NCBI RefSeq assembly: GCF_000473265.1
Contig: NZ_KI421511.1
Location: forward strand, 795,731-859,730
From: Amycolatopsis thermoflava N1165
Lineage (GTDB): Bacteria > Actinomycetota > Actinomycetes > Mycobacteriales > Pseudonocardiaceae
Direction: 5' to 3'
DNA: 64,000 nt
Numbering within the stretch: the first letter of the stretch is position 1; each line of letters opens with the position of its first letter. This document shows, in pieces, positions 8,733 to 16,910 of this stretch. Below the pieces are notes generated by a model. The model saw only the letters and a list, made by a program, of their open reading frames with translations, searched no databases and was not told the DNA's origin. The translations under genes and the position numbers were made by a program.

Positions 8733-9829
8733 CCAGCCGACCTTCCTTCCGCAGCCGGGTCCTGCGAAGCTTGCCGACAATCGCCCCGCTGACCGCGCTC
8801 GTCGCGGTGATCATCATCTTCTCCGTGATCGCGCCCGATACCTTCCCGACCACCGCCAACCTCAAGAACATAGCTATCCAGGCATCCGTGCTGGCGATCC
8901 TCGCGACCGGCCTGACATTCGTCGTCATCCTCGGAGAAATCGATCTCTCCTTCGCAGCCGTCGCCTCGGTGAGCGGACTGTCCGCATCGATCGTCGTCTC
9001 CGGCACCGCGTTCCCCATTCCCTGGGTCGGCCAGATCATCGTCGGCGGCGGCCAGGTCGCCGGCCTCGTTCTCGCGATCGCGATCGGTCTGCTGTTCGGC
9101 CTGATCAACGGCCTCGTCGTCACCCGCATCGGCGTCCCGAGCTTCGTCGCGACCCTGTCGGTCCTGCTCGTCGCTCAGGGCCTGGCCTACTACTTCGCGC
9201 AAGGCAACTCGGTCGCCGCCAGCACCGGGCTGGCCACCCACATCGCGCAAGGTACCTGGGGACCCGTACCCCTCATCGCCGTCTTCGCCGCGGCGATCAT
9301 GGCTGTCAGTTACCTCGTTCTCGCCAAGACCCGGATCGGTCGCTACGTCTACATGGCCGGCGCCAACCGCCAGGCGGCGATCCTCAGCGGGGTTCCGGCC
9401 ACCCGCATCGTCATCTACGTGTTCGTCGGTGCCGGTGTCCTGTACTCGATCGGCGGTCTCGTCAACGTCGGCTACCTCGGGTCCGCTCAGGCGGATACCG
9501 GGCTGAACAACCTGCTCCCGGTCTTCGCCTGCGTCGTGCTCGGCGGCAACAGCTTGTTCGGTGGCATCGGCGGAATCCGGCAGACCCTCGTGGGTGTCCT
9601 GCTGTACACGATCCTGCAGAACGGGCTGGATCAGAGCGACCTCAACATCTACATGAAGCCGCTGGTCGGCGGCATCATCCTCGTGTGCGCGGTCATCCTC
9701 AACGTCTGCACGGCCAATATCGCCGCCAGGGCCGCCGCCACCGTCTCTGACGACCCCGAACCACCTGACTTACCCAAACCGATAGTTCAAGCAGATGCGA
9801 AGTTAGTCGCAGGGAGGCGGACGCCATGA
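8729..9829 (+). CDS. CUT2-type (RbsC-like) ABC transporter permease
   Basis: This 366-residue membrane protein has about ten hydrophobic segments and the family blocks ILATGLTFVVILGEIDLS, LINGLVVTRIGVPSFVATLS and VFACVVLGGNSLFGG. It forms the membrane channel for the ATPase encoded just upstream (4-nt overlap) and for the Tat lipoprotein at 13903. The C-terminal 40 residues are hydrophilic and proline-rich, a little longer than usual. Its stop overlaps the next gene by 4 nt, so the transporter and first enzyme are translationally coupled. Confidence 0.9.
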   Translation: MTSRPSFRSRVLRSLPTIAPLTALVAVIIIFSVIAPDTFPTTANLKNIAIQASVLAILATGLTFVVILGEIDLSFAAVASVSGLSASIVVSGTAFPIPWVGQIIVGGGQVAGLVLAIAIGLLFGLINGLVVTRIGVPSFVATLSVLLVAQGLAYYFAQGNSVAASTGLATHIAQGTWGPVPLIAVFAAAIMAVSYLVLAKTRIGRYVYMAGANRQAAILSGVPATRIVIYVFVGAGVLYSIGGLVNVGYLGSAQADTGLNNLLPVFACVVLGGNSLFGGIGGIRQTLVGVLLYTILQNGLDQSDLNIYMKPLVGGIILVCAVILNVCTANIAARAAATVSDDPEPPDLPKPIVQADAKLVAGRRTP

Positions 9830-10278
9830 CGATCGAGATCCACCCCGAGGCCCGCAAGCTCCTGGAATCGCCGGTCAACGCCCATGTCGTGACCATTCGC
9901 GCGAACGGCCGGCCCCACGTTTCCTTTGTCTGGCTGGACATCACCCCGGATGGCGTGATCCAGATCGGCACGCCACCCTGGCGAATCAAGACGAAGAACG
10001 TGCAGCGCGACCCGCACGTCGTCATCTCGATCATGGACGACGTGATCGCCGACAACGGCCTGCATCGCCACCTGCTCATCGAGGGAAACGCGACCGTGGA
10101 CCTCGACCCGGTGAAGGCCAGGCGATTCATGGACAACCTCGCGCTCAAGTACACCGGCAAGTGGGGACTCGACCTCGGCGAGGACGACTTCTGCCTGATC
10201 AACGTCGAGCCAACGCGCATCACCGGGCACGGCCCGTGGCACACCGGCAAGACGACCTCATACGGCACCCCGATCTGA
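9826..10278 (+). CDS. PPOX-class F420-dependent oxidoreductase-like protein
   Basis: This 150-residue split-barrel protein of the pyridoxamine-5'-phosphate-oxidase-like fold is the length of the actinobacterial F420-binding class. The N-terminus AHVVTIRANGRPHVSFVWLD and the block PPWRIKTKNVQRDPHVVIS are typical of that class, where K/R residues bind the deazaflavin phosphate tail. Members reduce unsaturated or nitro compounds, or bind F420 or flavin without known catalysis. Coupling to the permease gene (4-nt overlap) makes it the first enzyme of the operon, presumably acting on the imported compound. F420 rather than FMN use is a family-based inference. Confidence 0.75.
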   Translation: MTIEIHPEARKLLESPVNAHVVTIRANGRPHVSFVWLDITPDGVIQIGTPPWRIKTKNVQRDPHVVISIMDDVIADNGLHRHLLIEGNATVDLDPVKARRFMDNLALKYTGKWGLDLGEDDFCLINVEPTRITGHGPWHTGKTTSYGTPI

Positions 10279-10337
10279 TCGACGCCCAGCGCGCTCCCGA
10301 CACCCATCCGCGAACGACGAAACAGAGGAAGCACGGA

Positions 10338-11126
10338 ATGGACTACCAGCTCAGAAACAAGGTCGTCGTCGTCACTGGCGCCGGCTCGGGAATCGGTCTC
10401 GCCACTGCCAGGGCCTTCATCTCCGAGGGCGCCAATGTGGTGGGCGTCGACCTGAACCCTGGCGAGTCGGAAAGCCTCGCCAGGGAGCAGTTCGTGTTCT
10501 TGAAGAAGGACCTCACCGAGGCGGCGGTCGGCACCGAAACGCTCCAGTCAGCGCGCGACGCCTTCGGCACGCCGACCATCCTGGTCAACTGCGCCGGTAT
10601 CGCCCCGGTCCGCGAAAGCGCCCTCGACGGGACGGACGACGACTGGCGGCGCTCGATCGACGTCAACTTCCTCAGCGTCGTCCGGATGTGTCGCGCACTC
10701 GTCCCCGCGATGGTCGAAGCCGGGGGAGGGTCCCTCGTCAGCGTGGCCTCCGACGCCGCGCGCATGCCCGATCCGTTCTTCGCCGAGTACAACGTCACCA
10801 AGGCATCGATCCTGATGTTCATGAAGACGCTGTCCGTCGAGTTCGGTCCGAAGAACATCCGCTCCAACACCGTGAGTCCCGGCCCGACCCGTACCCCGAT
10901 GTGGGATCGCCCCGGCGGGTTCGCCGATGCCCTGGCGTCCCAGCTGGACATGACGCCCGAACAGGCGATCCACCACTTCGCCACGGAAATGCGCCGGCTG
11001 CCGCTCGCCCGGCTCGCGTCGGTCGACGAGGTCGCTGCCGTGAACGTCTTCCTCTCGAGCCCGCTCGCGAGCTTCGTCACCGGGGCCGAGTACGCGGTCA
11101 ACGGCGGCAGTATCCCGACCGTCTGA
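10338..11126 (+). CDS. Short-chain dehydrogenase/reductase
   Basis: This 262-residue classical SDR has cofactor motif TGAGSGIGLATA, NCAG, and catalytic Ser (SLVSVASDAA) with Tyr-x-x-x-Lys in EYNVTKASI. The C-terminus FVTGAEYAVNGGS is the usual cofactor-side loop. The ATG follows an AGAGGAAG ribosome site. Sequence after the first strand (VVGVDLNPGES) suggests NAD preference because of the acidic residue. It would oxidise a secondary alcohol or reduce a ketone of the operon's substrate. A small hairpin follows the stop. Confidence 0.88.
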   Translation: MDYQLRNKVVVVTGAGSGIGLATARAFISEGANVVGVDLNPGESESLAREQFVFLKKDLTEAAVGTETLQSARDAFGTPTILVNCAGIAPVRESALDGTDDDWRRSIDVNFLSVVRMCRALVPAMVEAGGGSLVSVASDAARMPDPFFAEYNVTKASILMFMKTLSVEFGPKNIRSNTVSPGPTRTPMWDRPGGFADALASQLDMTPEQAIHHFATEMRRLPLARLASVDEVAAVNVFLSSPLASFVTGAEYAVNGGSIPTV

Positions 11127-11132
11127 CGGACC

Positions 11133-11149
11133 CGCCGGCTCAACCGGCG
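11133..11149 (+). other. Small intergenic hairpin
   Basis: CGCCGG-CTCAA-CCGGCG forms a 6-bp stem just after the SDR stop and 38 bp before the cupin gene. There is no T tract. It may mark a partial terminator or an RNA-processing point within the operon; the evidence is only the inverted repeat. Confidence 0.3.
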
Positions 11150-11186
11150 TAGCGAATCCCGACGATCAAGAGACAAAGGACAGAGA

Positions 11187-11594
11187 ATGAGCGACAACGC
11201 GACACCGACGTTCGACACCAGCGAGTTCACCGCCGAGCTGACCGAAGCACCCACCAACTTCGCGGTCGGCAACACCGTGCTGTTCGAGAACGAGTCCGTT
11301 CGCGTCTGGGGTTCCACCATCGAGCCCGGGACGCGGGTTCCGTTCCACAACCACACCATCGACTATTTCTGGATCTGTGTTCGCGCCAGCTCCGCCTACC
11401 AGCGCTTCGAAGACGGAACGGCCCGCTACATCGAGCCCGCGCCGGGACAGGTGTCCTTCCAGCGCTATGGGCCCGGTGAGAACCTCATCCACGACCTCGA
11501 GAACGTCGGAGACGGTCCGCTGGAGATCATCACGGTAGAGCTTCTCGATACCGGCGCTCCCACCCACTCGCACAGCGCGCACCACCGCGGCTGA
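11187..11594 (+). CDS. Small single-domain cupin protein
   Basis: This 135-residue cupin barrel carries the first motif GTRVPFHNHTIDYFWI, whose histidines and acidic position can bind metal. The second motif region around PGQVSFQRYGPGENLIHDLEN supplies another histidine. The tail THSHSAHH is histidine-rich. An AAAGGA site precedes the ATG. Such proteins are often isomerases, hydrolases or dioxygenases for small organic acids, but the family does not fix the reaction. It lies between an SDR and a VOC protein in the operon, consistent with a catabolic role. Confidence 0.7.
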   Translation: MSDNATPTFDTSEFTAELTEAPTNFAVGNTVLFENESVRVWGSTIEPGTRVPFHNHTIDYFWICVRASSAYQRFEDGTARYIEPAPGQVSFQRYGPGENLIHDLENVGDGPLEIITVELLDTGAPTHSHSAHHRG

Positions 11595-11670
11595 GCGAAC
11601 GGCCGAAGCAGCACACCCTTTCACCCACGACCGACTGGGTGTCCACCTGGGACACGCAGGGGAGTTTCTC

Positions 11671-12225
11671 ATGCCTGAAACCCGCACCACGGGAATACCG
11701 ACCGCCACCAACGTTGACCACGTCGCGTGGACCGTCGCGGACCTCGACGCCGCCGTCCGCTTCTTCGTCGAGGTCCTCGGCGGCGAGGAATTGTTCCGCG
11801 CCGGGCCGTTCAGTGACCCGGCCGGTAGCTGGATGAGCGACCAGTTCGACGTGCCGGCCCGGGCCTCCGGTGTGCTGGCGATGGTGCGGCTCGGCCCCTC
11901 GCAGGTCGTCGAGCTGCTCGAATGGGACAGCACGGATCAAAACCCGGCGTGGCCGCACAACCACCACCTCGGCGCGACCCACATCGCGATCCAGGTCGAA
12001 GACATCGCCGCCGCCGGCGACTACCTCCGCTCGCACGGCTGCACACCGTGCGGAGAACCCGTCCACCTGGAAAACATGCCGCATGCCGGAATCACCATCC
12101 AGTACGTGCGCACCCCGATAGGCCTCTACCTCGAGCTGGTGAACACACCGAGCACCAGCCTGCCGTACGAGGCGACGAGCGCCGCCCGGCTGCTGACGCC
12201 GGCATCCGCGTGGACCAACTCCTGA
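11671..12225 (+). CDS. VOC (glyoxalase/bleomycin-resistance/dioxygenase) family protein
   Basis: This 184-residue protein has the paired beta-alpha-beta-beta-beta units of the vicinal-oxygen-chelate fold. Module 1 begins with NVDHVAWTVADLDAAVRFFV and module 2 with GATHIAIQVEDIAAAGDYL. The metal ligands expected for the fold are H in DHVAW, E in VELLEW, H in ATHIA and E in LYLELVN. Members include methylmalonyl-CoA epimerase, lactoylglutathione lyase and extradiol dioxygenases. The size and operon context suggest an isomerase, lyase or dioxygenase step; the exact reaction is unknown. Confidence 0.8.
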   Translation: MPETRTTGIPTATNVDHVAWTVADLDAAVRFFVEVLGGEELFRAGPFSDPAGSWMSDQFDVPARASGVLAMVRLGPSQVVELLEWDSTDQNPAWPHNHHLGATHIAIQVEDIAAAGDYLRSHGCTPCGEPVHLENMPHAGITIQYVRTPIGLYLELVNTPSTSLPYEATSAARLLTPASAWTNS

Positions 12226-12263
12226 CGCCGCGTCCTACCGGCCGACTTTCGAAAGGACTCACC

Positions 12264-13004
12264 ATGACCGCGGTTACCGCAACCGGAACGAACGGCGTCG
12301 TGTCCCTGGAGCGTCAGCTCATCAAGGACGCCCAGATGATGATCATCGCGTACAGGCCGGCGAACGCCGACGCCGTGCGGGACGTCCTTCCGGACGAGCT
12401 GGAACCTCACGACGAGGGTTATGTCTTGCTCAATCTGTGGGTCGCTCCGCACCCCGGCACGTCGTCCGGGTTCGGTGAGTACTCCCAGCTGTCATGCGGT
12501 TACATCGCTCCCGAGGTCGACGGCTGGGACAGCGTGTTCCCCGGCGACGCGGGAACCGGACACGGCCGGTACTTCGCGCATCATTGGCTCGGACACGACG
12601 GGATGCGCGCCTACGCCAAGGAGTCCTGTGGCAATGTCGCCAGCGTCGGCTACGTGACCTACACCGAACCGGAGCCCGGCCGGCTCATCATCGAGCTGCA
12701 TGCCGACGACCGGGTGCTCATCCGCGTCCATGCCTCCGTCGGTATGGACAAGCTCGACACCGTCGGCGGGCACCTGAACTACTTCACCAGCCGCGAGTCG
12801 GCCTCAGCCGGCGGCACCGAGATCGCGCGCGTCCGTGTGCCGTTCGTCGCTGACATCCTCGCCTCGCAGGTCGACGACATCGAATGGCTCTTCCCGGCAG
12901 ACCACCCGGCCGCCGCGCTGGCACCCGCCTCGCCCATCGACATCCGCGACGTCCTCTACGGCTTCATCTCCTGGGTTCCGTTCACCGTCGCCGAGGTTCT
13001 CTGA
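12264..13004 (+). CDS. Acetoacetate-decarboxylase-family protein
   Basis: This 246-residue protein begins with ATG after GAAAGGA and overlaps the next gene by one base (TGATG). The N-terminal stretch RPANADAVRDVLPDELEPHD and the block FGEYSQLSCGY match the acetoacetate decarboxylase (ADC) fold. In true ADC a lysine in the core forms the Schiff base. Here the central region is FAHHWLGHDGMRAYAKESCG, with a lysine in AKES that could play that part, but this cannot be confirmed by eye. Relatives include aldolase-dehydratases of secondary metabolism. A role on a beta-keto acid intermediate is plausible. Confidence 0.7.
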   Translation: MTAVTATGTNGVVSLERQLIKDAQMMIIAYRPANADAVRDVLPDELEPHDEGYVLLNLWVAPHPGTSSGFGEYSQLSCGYIAPEVDGWDSVFPGDAGTGHGRYFAHHWLGHDGMRAYAKESCGNVASVGYVTYTEPEPGRLIIELHADDRVLIRVHASVGMDKLDTVGGHLNYFTSRESASAGGTEIARVRVPFVADILASQVDDIEWLFPADHPAAALAPASPIDIRDVLYGFISWVPFTVAEVL

Positions 13005-13840
13005 TGGGCACGCGGCTCGCCGGCAAGGTCGCGCTGATCTCGGGCGCCGCCCGCGGCCAGGGACGATCACACGCGGTCGCGATGGCGGCTGAAGGTGCCG
13101 ACATCATCGCGTTCGACGTCTGCGGGCCGGTGGACGCGCAAGGAGCTCCAGCCGCGTCCACCGCCGACCTCGAGGAGACGATCGCACTCGTCGAGAAGCG
13201 GGGCCGGCGGATCATCAGCGCCGAACTCGATGTCCGTGACCGCACCGCCCTCAGCACGTTCGTCGAGTCCTCGGCCGACGAGCTAGGCGGCCTTGACATC
13301 GTGGTCGCCAACGCCGGCATCAACGGCCCGGGCGTCAAGATCGCAGACACCCGACACGAAGACTGGGACACCGTCCTGGACGTGAACCTGACGGGGGTGT
13401 TCAACACAGTGATGGCTGCTCTGCCCATTCTCGCCGCAGGGCAGAACGGGGGATCGATCGTGCTCATCTCGTCATCGTTGGCGATGCGGCCCGCCATGCA
13501 CTTCGGTGCGTACACCACGGCCAAGCACGGCATCGTCGGCCTGATGCAGACCCTCGCGGTGGAACTCGGGCCCGCTTCGGTCCGGGTGAACTCAGTACAT
13601 CCCACCGGCGTGGGAACCGACTTGCTTCTCAACGAAGCGACCTACCGGTTGTTCCGCCCAGACCTCGAGAACCCCACCCTCTCCGACGCCATGTCGGCGT
13701 TCTACGGCCTCAACTTGTTGCCGGTGCCCTATGTCGAGGCCGAGGACGTGTCCAACGTGGTCGTGTTCCTCGCCAGCGATGAGGCCCGTTACATCACCGG
13801 AGCATCGATCCCGGTCGATGCCGGCCACCACATTCACTGA
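13004..13840 (+). CDS. Mycofactocin-type SDR oxidoreductase
   Basis: This 278-residue SDR has the hallmark N-terminus KVALISGAARGQGRSHAVAM followed by ADIIAFDVC. This GQGRSHA form and the long insert before LDVRD are typical of the mycofactocin-associated SDR family (carveol-dehydrogenase-like), in which NAD stays bound and mycofactocin re-oxidises it. The catalytic residues are Ser in VLISSS and Tyr-x-x-x-Lys in AYTTAKHG. It is fused translationally to the ADC-like gene upstream (TGATG). The mycofactocin biosynthesis genes are not in this window. It would oxidise an alcohol in the pathway. Confidence 0.85.
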   Translation: MGTRLAGKVALISGAARGQGRSHAVAMAAEGADIIAFDVCGPVDAQGAPAASTADLEETIALVEKRGRRIISAELDVRDRTALSTFVESSADELGGLDIVVANAGINGPGVKIADTRHEDWDTVLDVNLTGVFNTVMAALPILAAGQNGGSIVLISSSLAMRPAMHFGAYTTAKHGIVGLMQTLAVELGPASVRVNSVHPTGVGTDLLLNEATYRLFRPDLENPTLSDAMSAFYGLNLLPVPYVEAEDVSNVVVFLASDEARYITGASIPVDAGHHIH

Positions 13841-13902
13841 CCACGAACGGACCCGCTTCGCAGCACTCACCCATCACCCGACGCTGACGCCGGAGGTTCA
13901 TC

Positions 13903-14973
13903 ATGACCGACTCCAAGCACCACCGGACCGACACCAGACCCGGTGTTTCCCGACGTTCGTTCGCGCAGGCGGGTGCCGGCGTCGCCGGGGTCGGCCTGCT
14001 GGGATCTCTGCTGGCAGCCTGCACGAAGGTAAGCACACCAAGCGACAACAAGGACAGCGGCAACAGCGATTCAAAGACCCTCAACGTGCTGTCCTCGTCC
14101 TACGGCAACGTCATCCCCTGGACCACCCAGGGCTACGCTTCGCAGAAGTACTGGGCCAACCAGTTCAACGTGAATCTGACTCAGCTCGACCCCGGCGGGG
14201 ATCCGGGCAAGCAGCTGAGTCAGATCCAGGATGCCGCGGCGAAGAAGTGGGATCTGGTCGTCCTCAACGGCATCATCCAGGGAAACCTGTCGACGGCGGC
14301 GCAGAAGTTCATCGACGCCGGGACGCCGGTGATCAGCTACCTCAGTGACGTGGCGCTGGAGACCAAACCGGTGGACGGCCTCCTCACGACCATCGAGGCC
14401 GACCACTACCAGATGGGGTTCGACATGACCACGAAGCTGTGCAATGCGCTCAAGGGCAAGGGCAAGGGCAAGATCATCGAGACGCAGGGCATCGCCGGTG
14501 GCAGCAACGTCATCGACCGGCACCGCGGATTCGCCGACGCCGTAAAGGCGTTCCCGGACATCGAGGTTTTCGCCTCGGACTACGGCAACTTCACCACCGA
14601 CAAGTCACAGGCACTGTGGCAATCCTACGTGACGAAGTATCCGGTCATCGACGGCGCGTTCTGCCAGAACGAGGACATGGCCTTCGGCGCGTTCAACGCG
14701 CTGAAGGCGGCGAACCGGCAGGACAAGACCTTGCTGACCGGCGTGGACGGAACAGTGCGTGGCTGCCAGGCGGTGTTGAACGGTCAACTGTTCGCGACGG
14801 TGCGTCACGCGGCGTCCCAGATCTACGCCTGGCCGGTGATCGTCGGAGCCATGCACGTCCGCAAGCTCGTCGGCGAGATCCCGTCCAAGGTCATCGTGAA
14901 CTCGCCCATCGTCGACAAGACGAACGCCGACTCAGTGATCTTCCTGCAGGGCGCGAACGTCGACCTGCTGTAA
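13903..14973 (+). CDS. Tat-exported sugar-type ABC substrate-binding lipoprotein
   Basis: This 356-residue protein starts with ATG behind GGAGG. It carries a twin-arginine signal (SRRSFAQAG) and a lipobox LLAAC at about residue 45, so it is exported folded and anchored to the membrane. The body is the periplasmic-binding type I fold, with AAKKWDLVVLNG, TPVISYLSDV, ETQGIAGGSNVIDRHRGF and LLTGVDGT typical of CUT2 binding proteins. It completes the transporter of 7182-9829. The distance from the other subunits and the enzymes between them suggest one co-transcribed uptake-and-degradation operon. The ligand is unknown. Confidence 0.88.
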   Translation: MTDSKHHRTDTRPGVSRRSFAQAGAGVAGVGLLGSLLAACTKVSTPSDNKDSGNSDSKTLNVLSSSYGNVIPWTTQGYASQKYWANQFNVNLTQLDPGGDPGKQLSQIQDAAAKKWDLVVLNGIIQGNLSTAAQKFIDAGTPVISYLSDVALETKPVDGLLTTIEADHYQMGFDMTTKLCNALKGKGKGKIIETQGIAGGSNVIDRHRGFADAVKAFPDIEVFASDYGNFTTDKSQALWQSYVTKYPVIDGAFCQNEDMAFGAFNALKAANRQDKTLLTGVDGTVRGCQAVLNGQLFATVRHAASQIYAWPVIVGAMHVRKLVGEIPSKVIVNSPIVDKTNADSVIFLQGANVDLL

Positions 14974-15041
14974 CATCCCGGTCAACGTGGACCGAGCAGA
15001 GCTGCACAACACAACCCCGCAAGATCCGGAGGGCGAGCGAG

Positions 15042-15497
15042 GTGTCCAGCCAAGTTGTCGTCGACGACATCGACCGGCGACTGATCGACGCCCTGACGGT
15101 CGACGGGCGGGCGAGCGCGAGCGTCCTGGCGACCAAGGTCGGCCTGTCTCAAACTGCGGTGACTCGCCGCCTCAAGCGCCTCGAAGCGAATGGCGTCATC
15201 GGGGGATACACCGTTCGCGTCGACCAGCGAAAGCTCGGTTTCCCGGTCGAGGCGCTGATCGAGCTGCGGTTCGCCGGCCGGACCCGCCCGAAGTCCATGG
15301 ACGACGCGGCGTCGGCGATGGGGGAAGTCCTCGCGGTGTTCACGGTCTCCGGCAACTACGACGCACTCGTCTGGGTGCGACTGCGTGACGTGGCCCATCT
15401 CACCGAGATCATCGACGCGCTCAGGCAGACGGCCGGCGTGGTCGACACCCGCTCACACGTGATCCTCGCATCTCATGTCGTGCGGATCCCGTCATGA
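15042..15497 (+). CDS. Lrp/AsnC-family transcriptional regulator
   Basis: This 151-residue regulator runs from a GTG with GGAGGGCGAG upstream. The N-terminal helix-turn-helix is seen in DIDRRLIDALTVDGRASASV and VGLSQTAVTRRLKRLEANGVI. The C-terminal RAM domain (about residues 70-150) should bind an effector such as an amino or 2-oxo acid. Its stop overlaps the lysR start by 4 nt, so the two regulators are made together. It is a candidate for the divergent control region at 6870-7181, since a 2-oxoacid oxidoreductase is transcribed from there. Confidence 0.9.
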   Translation: MSSQVVVDDIDRRLIDALTVDGRASASVLATKVGLSQTAVTRRLKRLEANGVIGGYTVRVDQRKLGFPVEALIELRFAGRTRPKSMDDAASAMGEVLAVFTVSGNYDALVWVRLRDVAHLTEIIDALRQTAGVVDTRSHVILASHVVRIPS

Positions 15498-16471
15498 CCG
15501 CCAAACGCCCGGCCGACGGTGCGGCCACGACAAGATCGGCCGCCGGAGGCATGGAACTTCACCATCTGCGGTACTTCCTGGCGGTCGCCGAGGAACTCAG
15601 CTTCAACCGGGCGGCCGCCCGGCTCCACATGGCGCAACCTCCGCTGAGCGTGCAGATCAGGGCGCTCGAGAAGGATCTCGGCGTTACGCTCTTCCTTCGC
15701 CAGAGCCGGGCCATCAGGCTCACCAAGGAAGGTGAAGCCTTCGTCGCCGAGGCTCGACGAATCCTGGACCTGGCCGACCTGGCGCGGCAACGGGTGCACC
15801 GGGCATCTCTCGGGCACAGCGGCACGTTGCACGTCGCGGGAATCGCCCATGCCTTCTGGCAGATTCTGCCCGCTACGATCTCGGCGTTTTCAGCCGCCTA
15901 CCCGGACGTCACCATAGATCTGACTGAAACCGACACCGCCGCGGCACTGCTGCATCTGCGCGAACGCATCATCGACATCGCGTTCGTCCGCGCAGGCATC
16001 ACTGATGACGACCTGGTGCTCAGACCGCTCAAAAGCGAACTTCTCGCTGTCGTCGTCCCGTCGGCCCACCGGCTTGCCACCCGCGCACGGGTCGACATCG
16101 CGGAGCTCGCAGGCGAACCGTTCGTGCTCCCGAACCGCTCGGTGTCCCCGTACTATCACGACCAGGTCGTCGGCGCGCTGCATTCGGCTGGAGTCACGGC
16201 TCGCACCGCGTTCGAAGGCTCGACGATCCAGTCCCAGGTCGGGTTCGTCGCCTGCGGCCTGGGAGTCACGCTCGCGCCGACTTCGGCGCGCATGCTGGGC
16301 ACATCCGGGGCCGTCTGGGTGCCGCTTGCGCAACCCGTTTCGCTCACCGAAATCGCGGCGGTCTGGCTTCGTGACGACCCGCCGGCGCTGGTGCGCAACG
16401 TCCTTGAGGTCATCACCGGTATCTACGGCAACGGCGGCGCCGAAGACGAAACCAAGGGAACCGCGCAATAA
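15494..16471 (+). CDS. LysR-family transcriptional regulator
   Basis: This LysR protein has 325 residues from 15494, or 306 from the internal ATG at 15551 (MELHHLRYF), which is the conserved family N-terminus. The winged helix-turn-helix is clear in FLAVAEELSFNRAAARLHMA and QPPLSVQIRALEKDLGVTLF. The effector domain follows from about residue 110. The upstream ATG overlaps the Lrp-gene stop, so either start fits. LysR proteins bind inverted repeats and contact RNA polymerase near -35. The shared promoter element at 7060 and 16767 has that geometry, making this the most likely regulator of both operons. A MITE begins 5 bp after its stop. Confidence 0.9.
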   Translation: MTAKRPADGAATTRSAAGGMELHHLRYFLAVAEELSFNRAAARLHMAQPPLSVQIRALEKDLGVTLFLRQSRAIRLTKEGEAFVAEARRILDLADLARQRVHRASLGHSGTLHVAGIAHAFWQILPATISAFSAAYPDVTIDLTETDTAAALLHLRERIIDIAFVRAGITDDDLVLRPLKSELLAVVVPSAHRLATRARVDIAELAGEPFVLPNRSVSPYYHDQVVGALHSAGVTARTAFEGSTIQSQVGFVACGLGVTLAPTSARMLGTSGAVWVPLAQPVSLTEIAAVWLRDDPPALVRNVLEVITGIYGNGGAEDETKGTAQ

Positions 16472-16475
16472 GCGA

Positions 16476-16756
16476 TCAGTTCAGAATGGACTGATATGTC
16501 GGTTTTGCCGGTCGCAGGACGTTTCAAGATCACGATCTGGGTGAGGAGGTTCTGACCGAGCGGTGGGCACGTCTCGAACCGTGGCTGGCATCGGCTGCCT
16601 AGTGCCTTGTTCGGCGCCTCGGTCGCCATCTGCCGGCGACGGATGACTCCGGTCGCACGAAGCAGGCGGGATCATGTCGGGCCCAGTCCGATCGCCGACG
16701 CGCACGGCACACCGCTCGGCTCGATGATCTACCTGGGCAAGCTCATTCTGAACTGA
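16476..16756. mobile_element. 281-bp MITE-like element derived from an IS5-family transposon
   Basis: The segment is bounded by perfect 13-bp inverted repeats, TCAGTTCAGAATG (16476-16488) and CATTCTGAACTGA (16744-16756). Inside, on the plus strand, are IS5-family transposase scraps: VLTERWARLEPWLASAA near 16550-16605 and HVGPSPIADAHGTPL near 16675-16720, in which the normal middle is deleted. It cannot encode a transposase but keeps both ends, so it could be moved in trans. No target-site duplication is obvious. It sits between the lysR stop and the promoter of the RraA operon. Confidence 0.7.
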
Positions 16757-16766
16757 CACCAAGGCC

Positions 16767-16801
16767 GAAAGTATCGGCTGGGCATCTTATGAGTATTGGA
16801 C
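16767..16801 (+). promoter_or_regulatory. Conserved promoter element, copy 2 (RraA operon)
   Basis: GAAAGTATCG-N17-TATTGGAC, identical in both blocks and spacing to 7060-7094. The region between differs, and here the second half of the inverted repeat is degenerate (ATCTTAT). The RraA operon begins at 16911, 110 bp downstream; in copy 1 the distance to the start codon is 88 bp. This supports co-regulation of the two operons. The MITE ends only 10 bp upstream. Confidence 0.6.
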
Positions 16802-16910
16802 ATCGCGCCGGGCCGGTTCCAAGATTCAACTACACGGGTTGGTCGGAGGGCTATGTCGAATCGAACTAGTCGCCCGGCCCGTGTCGTGACACAGAAAGAG
16901 GGTAGTCGGA

